Shown here piece after piece: positions 42,603 to 55,400 of a stretch of 64,000 nucleotides of DNA (position 1 is the stretch's first letter; the number at the start of each line of letters is the position of its first letter). The translations under genes and the position numbers were made by a program. The DNA comes from an uncultured bacterium (lineage in GTDB: Bacteria; Verrucomicrobiota; Kiritimatiellia; CAIKKV01; CAIJXV01): the NCBI GenBank assembly GCA_903824675.1, contig CAIJXV010000032.1, forward strand, positions 1 to 64,000, in the 5' to 3' direction. The notes below the pieces were generated by a model. It did no database searches, was not told the origin of the DNA, and was given only the letters and a program-made list of their open reading frames with translations.

Positions 42603-43910
42603 TCAGAACGAGCGCATATCCACGACCCGGCGGGCTTTGCCCACGAACCGTTCCAGCCCCCCGGGTTCGACCAGGGTCAGCTTGGAATGAACGCCCAGCG
42701 CCGAGTCAATCTTATGCTTCAGCTCATCCCGAAACGCATTCAGCTTTTTCATCTCATCCGAAAACAGATTTTCAGAGACCTCGACGCGAATCTCCAGGTG
42801 GTCCATCGCCCCCTCGCGGGTGATGACCAGTTGATAATGCGGTTCCGCCCCCTGAAGTTGCAACAACACCGTCTCCACCTGGGAGGGGAAGATATTGACG
42901 CCGCGAATGATCAGCATATCATCGGTGCGCCCGATCACTTTCTGCATCCGGCGCAGGGTCCGCCCGCAAGGGCAAGGCTCGGTAATGATCCGCGAAATGT
43001 CGCGGGTCCGGTACCGCATGACCGGGATCGCCTCCTTGGTCAGGGTCGTGATCACCACTTCACCCCATTCGCCATCCGGCAAAGGCTGCAAGGTATTCCG
43101 GTCGACGACCTCAAACAGGAAATGATCCTCGGCGATGTGCATCCCCTTTTGCTGGAGACATTCCCCACTGACCCCGGGGCCGACAATTTCCGACAACCCA
43201 TAATTGTCGGTGGCGACGACCCCCAGCGATTCCTCAATTTTATGGCGGACGCTTTCGGTCCAAAATTCGCCGCCAAAAAAGCCCAGACGCAACCGTAGAT
43301 CGCGCAGGGCGATATTTTCCTTGCGCAGGGTTTCGCCTAATAAAACAGCGTAGGTCGGCGTACAGACCAGGGCGGTCGTCCCCAAATCCTTCATCAGCAG
43401 GATCTGGCGCTCGGTATTCCCGCTGGAGGCGGGGATCACGGTAGCCCCCACCTTTTCAACGCCGTAATGCAGGCCGAACCCGCCGGTGAACAAGCCATAC
43501 CCAAAGGCGATTTGGACAATGTCGTCGGGGGTTAATCCCCCCGCCACCAGGAACCGGGCGACCACTTCACTCCAGATCTCCATATCCTGCCGGGTATACC
43601 CCACCACGGTCGGTTTGCCAGTGGTCCCGGTGGACGCGTGAATCCGGACCACCTCCCGCAAGGGAACGGCAAAGGTTTGAAAGGGATAATTCTGGCGCAG
43701 ATCGTCCTTTTCCGTGAACGGCAACAGGCGCGTATCCGCCAGACTGCGGATATCGCCCGGGACGATCCCGGCGGCCTTCATCTTCTCGGCATAATAGGGC
43801 ACCCGTTCACTCATCCGCCGGATCTGATTTTGCAGGCGATCCAACTGGAGCGACTCCAACTGGGGCCGAGCCAGGCATTCGATATCCGGATTCCATATCG
43901 TCGTATTCAC
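42603..43910 (-). CDS. Phenylacetate-CoA ligase family enzyme (second copy)
   Basis: 435 residues, PaaK-type adenylate-forming enzyme. Start NPDIECLARPQLESLQ, AMP loop [69 protein letters not shown] and [18 protein letters not shown] are standard. It makes an aryl-CoA from an aromatic acid and ATP. The same length and layout as the other copy at 44407-45714, with an ACT protein between them. Substrate not determinable. Confidence 0.93.
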   Translation of the reverse strand: MNTTIWNPDIECLARPQLESLQLDRLQNQIRRMSERVPYYAEKMKAAGIVPGDIRSLADTRLLPFTEKDDLRQNYPFQTFAVPLREVVRIHASTGTTGKPTVVGYTRQDMEIWSEVVARFLVAGGLTPDDIVQIAFGYGLFTGGFGLHYGVEKVGATVIPASSGNTERQILLMKDLGTTALVCTPTYAVLLGETLRKENIALRDLRLRLGFFGGEFWTESVRHKIEESLGVVATDNYGLSEIVGPGVSGECLQQKGMHIAEDHFLFEVVDRNTLQPLPDGEWGEVVITTLTKEAIPVMRYRTRDISRIITEPCPCGRTLRRMQKVIGRTDDMLIIRGVNIFPSQVETVLLQLQGAEPHYQLVITREGAMDHLEIRVEVSENLFSDEMKKLNAFRDELKHKIDSALGVHSKLTLVEPGGLERFVGKARRVVDMRSF

Positions 43911-43960
43911 GTCAGCACCTCGCTCAACCCTATATCCGCGATTCCGAGACAGGCCGCACC

Positions 43961-44392
43961 TTATAACTTGAGCAATTCGTCTTCCTTCAGCAACCGCACG
44001 GACCCGGCTTCCAACGTCCGCACCGCCGCGTCGAAATTCTCGAACCGGAAGACCACCACCGCCTTGCCGCGGGCCTTTTCAACAAAAGCATACATATATT
44101 CAACATTCACGCCGCCCCGCCCCAAAATCGCCAGCACCCCGGCCAACCCGCCCGGCACATCCGGAATCTCCACCGCCACCACCTCGGTCAGCCGGATGGT
44201 GAAACCCTCCCGGCGCAGCAGCTCGGAAGCCGCCTCGGGCTGGTTGACAATCAGGCGTAAAATTCCAAAATCACTGGTGTCAGCCAACGACAGCGCCCGA
44301 ATGTTGATTCCCGCATCCCCCAGCAATTTCGCAACGGTCTCCAATCGGCCGGCGCGGTTCTCGATGAAAACACTGATTTGACGAATGCGCAT
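43961..44392 (-). CDS. Tandem ACT-domain protein
   Basis: 143 residues with two ACT-like halves: RQISVFIENRAGRLETVAKLLGDAGINIRAL and VVAVEIPDVPGGLAGVLAILGRGGVNVEYMYAF. ACT domains bind amino acids. In many anaerobes such a protein sits next to PaaK-like ligases and indolepyruvate oxidoreductase genes, suggesting a role in sensing aromatic amino acids. Here it lies between two ligase genes; no oxidoreductase is in the window. Confidence 0.88.
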   Translation of the reverse strand: MRIRQISVFIENRAGRLETVAKLLGDAGINIRALSLADTSDFGILRLIVNQPEAASELLRREGFTIRLTEVVAVEIPDVPGGLAGVLAILGRGGVNVEYMYAFVEKARGKAVVVFRFENFDAAVRTLEAGSVRLLKEDELLKL

Positions 44393-44406
44393 GGCTGTTC
44401 CTCCGG

Positions 44407-45714
44407 TTAAATCACCCGTTTATCGATCACCCGCTTGGCCTTGCCCTGGCTCCGTTCGATCGTCCGGGGTTCCACCAGGGTAATTTTGGCGGTCAAACCC
44501 AGGATCGAATAAATCTCGTAGCCAATCCGGTTGCGGAGATCCTCCAGTTTGCGGATCTCATCCGAGAATAACTTCTCGTCCACCTCAACCTGAATTTCGA
44601 TCTCGTCCAACCGGTCCCGGCGTTCAACAAGGATGAGATAGTGCGGCTGGGTGCCTTCAATCTCCAGCAGGACGCTTTCAATCTGGGACGGGAAGACGTT
44701 CACCCCCCGAATGATCAACATATCGTCCGTCCGGCCGGTCACCCGTTGCATCCGGACCAGGGTCCGGCCACAGGCGCACGGCTCATGCGTCAGGCGGGTC
44801 AGATCGCGCGTCCGGTAGCGGATCAACGGCAACGCTTCCTTGGTCAGGCAGGTGAAGACCAGTTCGCCGGGCTGTCCGTCCGGCAGGGAGCGGCCGGTCT
44901 GCGGATCGATCACTTCGGGATAAAAATGATCCTCGAATACATGCAAGCCACAGTGCGCCAGGCATTCGGAGGCAACCCCCGGACCGATGACTTCGCTAAA
45001 TCCATAGATATCGAGCGCCGTCACTCCCAGCCGCTCCTCGATCGCCTTGCGCATGTTATCACTCCACGGCTCGGCTCCAAAAAAGCCCACCCGCAGTTTG
45101 GTTTTGCGCAGGTCCACGCCCATCTCCGCCGCCACTTCCGCGATTTCCAAGGCATAGGAGGGCGTCGAACACAGCAGCGTCGTGCCAAAATCCTGCATCA
45201 GGAGAATCTGACGCTTGGTATTTCCGCCGGACATCGGGATGACGGTCGCACCCAGTCGTTCGCCGCCGTAATGCATTCCCAGTCCGCCGGTAAAAAGCCC
45301 ATAGCCATAGGCGTTCTGCACCACATCCCGCGCGGTCCCATTACCGCACCCCAGCGTCCGCGCACAGGTACGGGACCATAATTCAATATCTTTACGGGTA
45401 TAGCCCACCACGGTCGGCTTGCCGGTCGTTCCCGATGAGGCATGAACCCGGACCACCTTCTTCATATCCACGGCAAACAGGCCAAAGGGATACTGATCCC
45501 GGAAATCAATCTTGGTCGTAAAGGGCAACCGGACCAGGTCATCGATGGACCGCACCTCTTCCGGTCGGATTCCGGCTTCATCGAGTTTACGGCGATAAAA
45601 GGGCACCCGTTGATAAACCCGGGCCACCATCGACCGCAATCGCTCTCCCTGCAGGGCGGACAGCTCATCACGGCCCATCATCTCATATTTCTTCTCGAAA
45701 CACCTTGTTTTCAT
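44407..45714 (-). CDS. Phenylacetate-CoA ligase family enzyme (first copy)
   Basis: 435 residues, paralogue of the product at 42603-43910. AMP loop [69 protein letters not shown], ending in AKRVIDKRV-type sequence like PaaK. A GAGG site precedes the ATG at 45714; a longer frame to 45861 would overlap greA and lacks support. Three-gene set with the ACT protein and second ligase. Substrate is an aromatic acid, exact identity unknown. Confidence 0.92.
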   Translation of the reverse strand: MKTRCFEKKYEMMGRDELSALQGERLRSMVARVYQRVPFYRRKLDEAGIRPEEVRSIDDLVRLPFTTKIDFRDQYPFGLFAVDMKKVVRVHASSGTTGKPTVVGYTRKDIELWSRTCARTLGCGNGTARDVVQNAYGYGLFTGGLGMHYGGERLGATVIPMSGGNTKRQILLMQDFGTTLLCSTPSYALEIAEVAAEMGVDLRKTKLRVGFFGAEPWSDNMRKAIEERLGVTALDIYGFSEVIGPGVASECLAHCGLHVFEDHFYPEVIDPQTGRSLPDGQPGELVFTCLTKEALPLIRYRTRDLTRLTHEPCACGRTLVRMQRVTGRTDDMLIIRGVNVFPSQIESVLLEIEGTQPHYLILVERRDRLDEIEIQVEVDEKLFSDEIRKLEDLRNRIGYEIYSILGLTAKITLVEPRTIERSQGKAKRVIDKRVI

Positions 45715-45742
45715 CCTTCCTCCCTCTCCAAGCCGTCCCCAA

Positions 45743-47920
45743 CTATCCGCGCATCCACGCGCGGATCGCTTCTGACGGGGCCTCGATGGACTCCACGGTA
45801 CAGGGAACCATTTCCTCACGGGCATTCGGAACCTGCACCGTATCCCCCACCCGTGCCCCATTCAGCAGTTGGGCCAACCGACTACTGCTGGAAATAATAT
45901 TCAGATCCGAATTCTGGTCCCATTCGCCCAACAGCGTGTGACTTTCGACCCGGCCATCGGCATAGCGAATCTGCACACTGGTACCCGGAGCCACCCGATC
46001 GGTCGGCACCCCGCTGAAATCCGTACCTCGCGCCTGGGCCAGATCCTGTTCCAATTCCGCGCGCCGTTGCATCAACAGGCCCTGCTGTTCCTTGGCGCTC
46101 TTGTATTCGAAATTCTCGCGCAAATCGCCGTAACTCCGGGCCACGCCGATATCCCGGCTGTTGGCGGGGATCTCTTCGTTGACCAGTTTTTCCAACTGGT
46201 ACCGGCGATCCTTCAGGGAACGCCAGGAGGTCAACCGCGCCGCGGTCGTCGTCGGGGTCTCGTCGGTCGACGACAACACCCGGTTTAATTCGGGGAACAA
46301 CACGATCAACCGCCCCATCAAACCTTTGACGTCGATCACATTCCGCCCTTCGGCCATGTGCTTCAGCCGTTGCATCACCCCCTGGCGCTGCTCCGACGTC
46401 ATCCGGCCCATCACGGCCATGAGCCAGGCCTTATCCATCAGGATCTCTTCGGCCAGATGAGCGGCCTTTAACATGTCGTAGGCGTACCGGCGGCTGAGAA
46501 GTTCCAAAAGAAATTCGGGCAGTTCAAGCATGGGAATGGTCGACCACTCATCAATCGTCTCCCAGTGGCGAGCCACCCAGTTGGCCACCGCCGGGCTGGT
46601 ATCCCGGGTGGCGGTCAACGCCTTGATCCGTTCCCGAATCAACGCCCCTTGCCCCCATCCCTCAAGCCCCTCAACCACCAGGGCCAGACAGGGAGAACTC
46701 ATTTCCGGAACTTCTTCGAGTACCCGCGCCGTCATCGCCTCCCGGTCAAACCCGCCCACCAGTTCGATCAGCGGCCGGTGGAAACGCACCGGCAATTTCG
46801 TCAGGGCGCTCCGGAAAATTCCCGGACGCAAAAACAGGGCCCGCGCGCGCCCGGGATCCATTTCGACCAAATCCAACCCGAGTTCGTGCGCCATCAGCAA
46901 ACCGCGCGCCAACAAATCCGACTGGCGTTCACTCGAACCGCGAATGATAAACCGAACGCGATCGGCCACCGCCTCATAGACTTCGGGGCGGCTCTTCTGT
47001 TCGTCCCAGCACTCCTGCAGGTTTTCCAACCGTTCCAGCAGCACATCCATTCCGCGTTCGCGCCGGAAGGCTTCAACCCAGGAGACGTCGAAACGGCTTT
47101 GCCGGTTCGTCAGACGCAAACATTCCGACCGCTTGGCGGGGATTTCGATCTGCGGATCCGTTTTCAACCCTTTGCGCGCCGCATCCCAGAACGCCTTCCA
47201 ATCGGTCACCACCTTCAGTTTCAGCACCAGCCACTCCTGGAGAATCGGCAACGGCATCGAACCCAGGCTTTTCAAGGTTAATTTCACCAGGTCAGCGGGT
47301 TGATCCCGAACCATCGCCGCCAACCGCTCGGGCTGCAGCCGCCGCAAGGCCAGTAAATGTTCGCTATCAACCAGTTGCAGGGCCGAGGAAGCATAGGCAA
47401 ACGTCATCTCGTGCCCGGTCTTGCCGTCGAAATCGATGCGCACTCGACCATAAAATCCATCCAGCGAACGGACGATCCCGAATCCCCAGGTTTTATCCTG
47501 ACAATATACTCCGGGAGCCAGGGCCATCAAAACTTCCAACCGGCGCAACGCCTCGGCGGGAGAGGTGTCTCGTTTATCAATTCCAATCGACTCCACATAT
47601 CGCTTGGTCACCGGATCCTTGATAAACAGCGGGGTGAGGACCGCGGTCAGATCGGGCTTTACGGCCGGCACAGCGGCCGACCAGGCCAGACGGTGTTTCA
47701 GCAACGCCACCGACGGCGCGACCTGTCCTTCAGCGCCTAATCGGGTTTGGATCGTTTCGACCAGATCGGCAAAATCGGGATCCGTTCGAAGCTCAGGCGC
47801 ATTTAAAGCAACCCCTATTTTAGCCCAATCCGGCGTGGGCGATTCCAAGCAAGCCTTGATCCCTTTCACCGTAATCAAGGACGCGTTTGCCTCCGTCGGC
47901 GAAGCCTGATTCTCCGTCAT
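45743..47920 (-). CDS. greA: GreA-type transcript cleavage factor with long N-terminal extension
   Basis: 725 residues; ordinary GreA has about 158. The C-terminal part (about 560-725) is GreA-like: [17 protein letters not shown] with the acidic tip residues Asp599 and Glu602, then an FKBP-like domain containing [15 protein letters not shown] and a final GDTVQV. The tip acids rescue stalled RNA polymerase. The first 560 residues are mostly helical with no named domain; chlamydial GreA is similarly about 715 aa, a PVC trait from general knowledge. The gene lies upstream of the aromatic-CoA ligase set on the same strand. Confidence 0.88.
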   Translation of the reverse strand: MTENQASPTEANASLITVKGIKACLESPTPDWAKIGVALNAPELRTDPDFADLVETIQTRLGAEGQVAPSVALLKHRLAWSAAVPAVKPDLTAVLTPLFIKDPVTKRYVESIGIDKRDTSPAEALRRLEVLMALAPGVYCQDKTWGFGIVRSLDGFYGRVRIDFDGKTGHEMTFAYASSALQLVDSEHLLALRRLQPERLAAMVRDQPADLVKLTLKSLGSMPLPILQEWLVLKLKVVTDWKAFWDAARKGLKTDPQIEIPAKRSECLRLTNRQSRFDVSWVEAFRRERGMDVLLERLENLQECWDEQKSRPEVYEAVADRVRFIIRGSSERQSDLLARGLLMAHELGLDLVEMDPGRARALFLRPGIFRSALTKLPVRFHRPLIELVGGFDREAMTARVLEEVPEMSSPCLALVVEGLEGWGQGALIRERIKALTATRDTSPAVANWVARHWETIDEWSTIPMLELPEFLLELLSRRYAYDMLKAAHLAEEILMDKAWLMAVMGRMTSEQRQGVMQRLKHMAEGRNVIDVKGLMGRLIVLFPELNRVLSSTDETPTTTAARLTSWRSLKDRRYQLEKLVNEEIPANSRDIGVARSYGDLRENFEYKSAKEQQGLLMQRRAELEQDLAQARGTDFSGVPTDRVAPGTSVQIRYADGRVESHTLLGEWDQNSDLNIISSSSRLAQLLNGARVGDTVQVPNAREEMVPCTVESIEAPSEAIRAWMRG

Positions 47921-48073
47921 AGTGTGCTCCTCTTTTGTCGAAACGTATCCCTATATCACACCCAGCCCACCGGAACAAGGATATTGAGCAGAAAATCGCT
48001 CCTGAGAAACGCCCGTTTGGGCTAAAACCCTTATTCCGTTGAAATACGGGCAAAACCGTGCTAGAACGCCTCC

Positions 48074-48595
48074 ATGAACCGCGGGCTTCTCATCGTTTAT
48101 ACGGGCAACGGCAAGGGTAAAACCACCGCCGCCTTTGGACTGGCCTTCCGCGCCCTCGGACAGGGACTCCGGGTCTGTATTCTGCAATTCATCAAGGGCC
48201 CCGGGAAATGTGGCGAGCTGGTTTCGGCCGAACTTTTTAAAAACCGGTTGGAATGCCACACGCTCGGCCGCGGGTTTACCTGGAAATCAGAAAACCTCGC
48301 CGAAGATATCCGCCTGGCCCGCGAGGGGTGGACGCTCGCCCAATCCCTCATCGCCACGGGCAAACAGGATCTTCTCATTCTCGACGAATTGACCTATTTG
48401 ATGAAATACGACATGGTCCCCGCCTCCGAAATCATCCCCGCCCTGAAAAACCGCCCCCCGGGTCTGCATCTCATCGTCACCGGTCGGGACGCCTCTCCCG
48501 AATTGATTGAAGCCGCTGACCTGGTCACCGAAATGCGGGCGATCAAACATCCTTTTGACCAGGGTATCCAAGCCCAGAAAGGGATTGAGTTCTAA
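48074..48595 (+). CDS. cobO: Corrinoid adenosyltransferase CobO/BtuR
   Basis: 173-residue ATP:corrinoid adenosyltransferase making adenosylcobalamin. P-loop VYTGNGKGKTTAAFGLAFRALG, then VCILQFIKG, LLILDELTY and GLHLIVTGRDAS are diagnostic. Standard length is about 175-195. It overlaps the next gene's start by one base (TAATG). It is evidence that this organism handles corrinoids, in keeping with the methyltransferase operon 35 kb away. Confidence 0.95.
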   Translation: MNRGLLIVYTGNGKGKTTAAFGLAFRALGQGLRVCILQFIKGPGKCGELVSAELFKNRLECHTLGRGFTWKSENLAEDIRLAREGWTLAQSLIATGKQDLLILDELTYLMKYDMVPASEIIPALKNRPPGLHLIVTGRDASPELIEAADLVTEMRAIKHPFDQGIQAQKGIEF

Positions 48596-49398
48596 TGCCG
48601 ACCCCCCTCCCGCCCGACTACCACCTGCACACCCCGCTTTGTAAACACGCCGTGGGGGCCCCGGCCGAATACCGCGCCGCCGCTCACGCCCGGGGCATCG
48701 AGGAAATCTGTTTCACGGATCATGTGCCAACCCCCGATGCTTACGATGCCCGACACCGGATGGCCCTGAGCGATTTCCCCACCTATCGGGAGATGATCGC
48801 CGCCCTCCAGGATGAAAATTTACCCAAGGTACATTTCGGAATCGAAGCCGATTACTACGAGGGTTGCGAGGATTTTCTACGCCAATGGCTTCCCGCCCAA
48901 AATTTCGATCTCGTCCTCGGTTCGGTGCATTACCTCGACGACTGGGGATTCGACAGCCCGGATGAACTTCCCCGGTGGAGTTCGGTGGATGTCCCCTCGG
49001 TCTGGCGTAATTATTTCGATTGTGTCGTCCGGTTGGCCAACACCCGGCTGTTCGATGTCGTCGGGCATTTCGATCTGCCCAAAAAATTCGGACATCGCAT
49101 TTCGGAAACAACTTTGAAGGCGGCGGCCGTGCCCGCCCTGGATGCCGTGGCGGCGGCGGGCATGGGAATTGAAATCAACACCTCGGGCTATCGCCGGCCG
49201 GCCAAGGAACAATACCCCGCCGTCCTGCTCCTCTCCCTCGCCCGGGAACGCAATATTCCGATCTGTTTCGGATCGGATGCCCACCAGCCGGAAGAGGTCG
49301 GCCATGAATTCGAAACCGCTATCGCCGTTGCTCGCGTCGCAGGCTATACCCAAACCACCCGGTTTGAAAAACGGCGGCCGCAACCGCTGGCCCTTTAA
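48595..49398 (+). CDS. PHP-domain histidinol phosphatase (HisK type)
   Basis: 267 residues with PHP metal sites: DYHLHTPLCKHA, ICFTDHVP, FGIEADYYEG, LVLGSVHYLD, VVGHFDLPKKF and SDAHQPEEVG. This matches the HisJ/HisK monofunctional histidinol-phosphatase family, the eighth step of histidine synthesis; the general family also contains other phosphoesterases. It starts inside the cobO stop codon, so it is translationally coupled to an enzyme of an unrelated pathway. Confidence 0.88.
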   Translation: MPTPLPPDYHLHTPLCKHAVGAPAEYRAAAHARGIEEICFTDHVPTPDAYDARHRMALSDFPTYREMIAALQDENLPKVHFGIEADYYEGCEDFLRQWLPAQNFDLVLGSVHYLDDWGFDSPDELPRWSSVDVPSVWRNYFDCVVRLANTRLFDVVGHFDLPKKFGHRISETTLKAAAVPALDAVAAAGMGIEINTSGYRRPAKEQYPAVLLLSLARERNIPICFGSDAHQPEEVGHEFETAIAVARVAGYTQTTRFEKRRPQPLAL

Positions 49399-49450
49399 GG
49401 GGTCTGCCGGGATAGCCACCGAAAACCAAGTCCATCCCCAACCGGCCATT

Positions 49451-52400
49451 TCAATAGAGCGAGAAAATGGTTCCCTGATTCGGCATCATGAAAATGTAGA
49501 TCGTGCCGGGATTGGCGCCATTGGGTGCCCCATTGGTATAACCGGTCCCATTGGTGACGTTGAAGGATCCCAAATATTGTCTGGGGACCTCTGCGGACTG
49601 ATCCAACAATCGCAACTCGCGCCTGAGATATTTCGCCTGCATAACGTCAGAGAGTCCAACCCAAACCGCAATGCGCCCCCCGCCACCGCCTCCGCCACCG
49701 GCGGTGGAATTGGTGGGGCCAGCGCCCCCGATCGCCCTCACGATCCCGTTGGAATCGCCGCTGAATGAGGAACAGAGCAGGTTAATCGCGCCACCCGATC
49801 CGGCACCATGGGGAGTATCTCCATAGACGAGAACGCCTGGGCCACCATTGGCGGTCAGCGTCCCGTCGATCGTCATACTCCCTTCGGCCACAACCCACAC
49901 CACCCCACCCCCATGTCCACCCCGGTTATTCCCATCCGTTACCCCCCCGCCGCCACTGCCGGGTACCAGCGGTGCATTCGTCACGCCATAAATACCGCCT
50001 CCGATCGTGGTCGACCCGGATCCCCCTTTGCCGCCATATCCAGCCCCCCCGGAGCCCTGGTATCGCACGGTCGCATTGGTTCCCCGCCCGGGGCCTGTTC
50101 CCCGTGCATACCCGCGCCCGTCAGCGTCAATACCACCGCCGTTTCGGATGGCCAGCGCCCCTACGCGCAGAAGAACCGACCCGCCGTTCGTCGAATGCGA
50201 GTAGGGGTAAATCCAGCAGTTGGAGCCGACCGTCAACGTGTTGGCAATGGTCACCCGGGCGCCATACGAATTCGTGTAAATCGCATTCGTCTCTCCGCCA
50301 TAAACAACCAGGCGAGCACCCTCGCTCATCGTCAGGTTCCCGTCACACATCAGGTTGGCATGGGTGGCGACAACCAACCCGCCAGTTACAACCGTCAGGT
50401 CGTTCGGGATCTGGAGCGTGAATCCCTCCAGAATACCCCAGGTTGAATTGTTCAGCGACAGGAGCGAGCCAGGCACCCACATATTGGTTGACTGAAAAAC
50501 GAAATAGCCATTCATCCCGGAAGCCGTTCCCGACCAGGCCGTCAGAACATTATCCAACAGCGCCGAGTCGGAAAAATACAGGGTTCCCATTTGTGCGGCG
50601 GTTTTTTCTGTCGGCGAATTGATGTCCACCGGATAGGGGGCTATCGCGCCGCAATTCGCGGAAAAGCGGACGCCCGGCGTGCCCGCGAGCGACTGATACA
50701 CAACCGCAATCCGGCCGCCACCGCCGGCCCCATAGGCATACTGGATATACCCTGCATCAGTCGATCCTTTGCCGCCGTTGGCCTGCAGGAGCCCATTGGT
50801 GTTTCCGCCGAATGAGGCACAGGTGATAAAAATCGCACCACCCGATCCGCCCCCCCCTCCGGCTTGCCCCGCAACTCCTCCGTTCCTGCCGTTGGCGGAA
50901 ACCGTTCCATTGACCGTCACTTCGCCAGAGGCCTCGATTCGCACGGCGCCCCCGCCATGGCCGTAGACCGAACCGACAGAAACCCCACCCCCACTGCCGG
51001 GAGCGATCGGCTCAGACGTCGATCCATAGGCCGGACCCACCGCGTATTTCGACAACCCCATCCCCCCTTGCCCGCCGTATCCGCCCCCGCTGGAATAACC
51101 GCTGCCCGACCCCCCGCTTCCGGGCCCCATGGCACAGAAGTAACCCCGCTCATCGGCCAGGATCCGGCCCCCGGCGTTCAGCATGAAATTGGTGCAGACC
51201 ACCCATACCCGGTTCGACATCTGGTTGGTCGTGAACGCGGGCGGCAAGGTCATCGTCCCATTAGTCAGAATGGTCACATTGCTCGCAGTCAGACAGGTGG
51301 TCCAATTCGTGAAGAGCAATGTCGCCCCGTTGCTGACAATGAGCGAACCGACGCTGTAGGCTTCGCTCAGCGTCGAGGTCCCCGTCTGTAGAACGGCCCA
51401 ATCGTTCGGGCCGGGCATTCCCTCCGGCGTCCAGTTGGTCTGGCTCGTCCAATTGCCCACTCCGTTCCAGGCCTTGGTCTCACCCACCAGCGAGACAAAC
51501 GAGGCCATGAGATTCGTGCGGGCCTGATTCAGGGTGACGGTCAACGGATTCACCGCCGCCTGGCCGGCCGGCACGGACGCACCCACCCACGCGATAAACC
51601 CATAACCCGGATCGGCCGTGGCTTCGATCCCGCTCACCCCGGTCCCATTGGTATACCACCCATTCACCGTGTTGGAATTCACGGAACCGTTCTTGCCGGC
51701 CGAGACCGCCAGTAGATATTGATTGGTCCAGAGCCAGGTCAGGGTCACATTGGCCTGCGCCGTGAAAACCGCCTGAGTGCCGACATCGTTCGAGATCAAG
51801 GTCCCCAGCGCGGTATCGGTCAATCGCCAGCCGATACAGGACCAGCGCACCCCGTCGCCGATGCTGGCGGGAGTCGAAACAGTGTTGGTGATCGTCGTGC
51901 CATCGTCAAACAGCCAGGAATCCCCGTACCCGTTCGGTGCCGGCGCGCCATACGGGCCCGGCGAACCCGCAATGACAACGGTCCGCTGGCCCGCGGCGAC
52001 GATCTTGAGGAATTGCCGCGTGCCTGGATAGGAGCCGTCAGGGGGATCGACGATGGGCCGGTAAACCGCATCCACTCCTCCCGTCACGGAAAGCGTCCCG
52101 GAAAAATCCAGCGCCGTCGACGAGGCCGTCAACCCGGGAATCTCTTCACCGGCCCACAGCGCGGCCAATTGCTCCGCGGTAAAGCCGATAACCACCGAAA
52201 TCCGGCCACCTCCGCCGCCACCACTGAAATAGGTGGGCGGGTAGTTGGTCCCCGCCCCCCCATCGGCTTGCAATAGGCCGCCGGCGCCCGCGAACGAAGC
52301 GCACGTCATAAAAACCGACCCGCCGGCGCCTCCCCCGCTAGGGGTATCGTTGTAGGAGGTGTCGAACCCGCCAACCAAACCATTGGCCGTCACGGCCCCA

Positions 52401-55400
52401 TTGAGCGTCACGGCGCCTCGCGACGCAACCCAAACCACTCCACCACCATGTCCGAAGGGGAAGGGGCCACTGAGGATGACCCCGCCGCCACTGCCGGGAA
52501 GGAGCGGCACATTGGTCGCATCATAGGTCCGCCCGCCCCCCACATGCACCGCGCCATCATATCCCCCCGTTCCTCCTTTTCCGCCATGCCCCCCGCCACC
52601 GGATCCGCGATACCGGGATATCGCATTCGTGCCCCGGCCGGGGCCGGTCGCCCGCGCGAATCCGCGACCATCCGCGTTGATGCCGCCACCGCTTTGCACG
52701 GTCAACGCTCCCACGTCCAGGAGAACCACGCCTCCGTTGGTCGAATGCGCAAAGGGATACACCCAGCAACCGGAGGCCACCGTCAGGGTATTGGAAACGG
52801 CCACCCGATTGCCGTACCGATTCGTGTTGACCGTGTTGGTCTCGCCGGCATAAATCAATAAACGTGATTGATTGGTCAAGGTCAGATTTTTCTCGCACGC
52901 CAACGTTGCCCCACCGGCCACCACCAGCGCTCCCGTAACGGTCAAGGTTAAGTCGTTGGTGATCCGCAAAACGGTCCCCGCTGAGACCCCCAGGGTGCTG
53001 TTGCTGACGGCCAGGAGATAGGGCGCCCAGTTGGTCGTCGTTTGAAATGTTGGATAACCGAACAGGCTGGCGGCGACGCCGTTATTGGCGGCGATCAGGC
53101 CATCCAGCATCCGCGTGTCCGAGAAATGCAACGTCCCCACATGGGGCGCCATGGCGTTATCCTGCGCGCACAGGTCCACATTGGTCCAGCTGTTTCCGTG
53201 GTTGGCGAAAAAGCGAACTCCCGGCGTACCCGACAGTGCTTGGTATTCGATCGCGATCCGTCCGCCCCCACCGCCCCCAGCCGCCGCCGTACCGAAGATC
53301 GCGCCGTTGCCGCCATTGGCCTGTAAGACGCCGCTGGTACCGCCGCCAAAGGTGGCGCCGACAATGTAAATCGATCCACCAGAGCCGCCCCCGCAAGGCG
53401 TATCGCCGTATATCGCGCCGCCATTGCCGCCATTGGCGGAGACCAATCCATCGATTTTGACCAAGCCGGACGCCGAAATCCAGACCACGCCGCCGCCCCC
53501 CCCCCCCAAGGCATTTCCACCTAACGTCCCCCCCCCGCCACTGCCCGGCGCCTGGGGCCCTTGGGGTGCGCCGTAAGAACGCCCCCCGGGAGACGCACGG
53601 TTCCCGCCGGCCCCGCCTCGTCCACCGTATCCGCCCCCGCCCGATGCCACACCACGCGCGGGATAAGTAGTCCCCAGCCCGGGTCCGTTCAGGGGCGCAT
53701 AACCCCGCGCATCGGCGAGAATCACGCCGCCCGCATCAAGTGTGAAATTTGTACACACCACCCAAACCCGGTTGGACATCTGGTTGTTGGTAAAAGCCGC
53801 CGGCAGGGTCAACGTTCCTCCGCCGACGATCGTGACGTTGCTCGCCGTCAAACAGGTGGTCCAATTGGTGAACATCACGCCCGCGTTCGTGGCTACGGCG
53901 AAATCCCCCAACGCGGCCGTGGCGCCGGATAACGTCACCGTCCCGGAAGCGATCCACACATTCGAGCCCGGCCCCGGGATACCATTGCTCCAGTTTCCCG
54001 GATTCGCGAACCAGTCGCCGGTGCCCCGCCAAACAAGGGTGTCGGGACGCGTATCGGCATTGACCGTCAAATAACCGGTGTTGGCCGTGAAGAACACATC
54101 GTCATGGTAAATCGCCGCCGTCGCGAGGCTGGAACCCCAAGTCCCGTTCTTGCACCCCACGCCGCCCAGCGTCAGCGTCCCCACGGGCACGTTCACCCCA
54201 TCCGCGATGCCGGCTTTGACCCCCGTGGCCACACTTAACCCGCCGGTCGCCGAAACGCCCGAACCCAAACTCTTGACCCCACCGCCGGACAGAACCAAAT
54301 TATGATATCCGATCACGGCCAGCGTCTGATCCCCCGCCCCGTTCCATTCCACGGTGGACGTGCCGGCCGTGAACGCTCCGCCGGAACCGCTGACGCCGCC
54401 CCCGATCTTCAATGTGCTGGATCCGCCCAGCAGGCTCCCGGCGGTCCGGGTCCAACCGCCGGTGAACGTGTGCGTCAGATTCGTGCCCAGGTTGAGCGTG
54501 CCCCCCGCCAGGACCAATGCCCCCGCATTCACGGTATTGGTCAGGGTGGACGCCCCGCTGGAGGAGTATGTGATGGCCCCGCCGATCGTCATGACCGGAT
54601 TGCTGAGGATCGTCGCGCTGCCGGCCACGGTCCAATCGCCATTGATCGTTGAAACACCGGTCAAATCTTTGGCCCCGGTTCCCGCGAGAACCAGGTTGTG
54701 ATAGGCGACCGCACGAACAGTTTGAACCCCGCCCGTATAGATGACGGTGTTGGGTTGATCCGATGCGACCAGCGAGGCCACCGCGGCCGCCGCATTGGTG
54801 GGACCGACGAGGATCAACGTGGCGTTCGCACCCTGCGTCAACACCCCGGCGCCCAAAAGCGCGTTGGACACAATCAGCGTCCCGTTGTTCTGATAGGTTC
54901 CATCCATCGTCAGCCGCGAAATCGCGATTGGACTGCTGCCGCCGAAAAACTTGCCGACCCCCGTGAACGTATGCACGCCATTCGTATTGGCGGCGATGAC
55001 CCCATTATTCGTCAGACTCCCGCCAAACGAATACGCGATGGTCGCCACGGTTCCGCTCCAGGCGCCACCGCTGTTGATGATCACGTCGCCGGCATAGGTC
55101 TTCAAGCCAATCGCGTTGTTATGCAAGAGAATCCCCGAAACCGACGTCCTGCCGTTCACGGTGTTCGTGAAAGCGCCGACCGTCAAGATCGAACCCGACG
55201 CGATGCGCAAATCACCGCCCAGAACCAGATTGGCCCCCGTCGTCAGCGCCGCCGTGTTGGTCACCGTCAGATTACCGGCGATGTTCGTAATCACCGGGGT
55301 GGCCGTCGCCGTCCCGCCGATCGAGAAATTTCCCAGCACGTTCGTCACCCCGGCCATCGACTTCGCCCCGCTACCGGAAAGGTTCAAATGGTAGTAGGGT

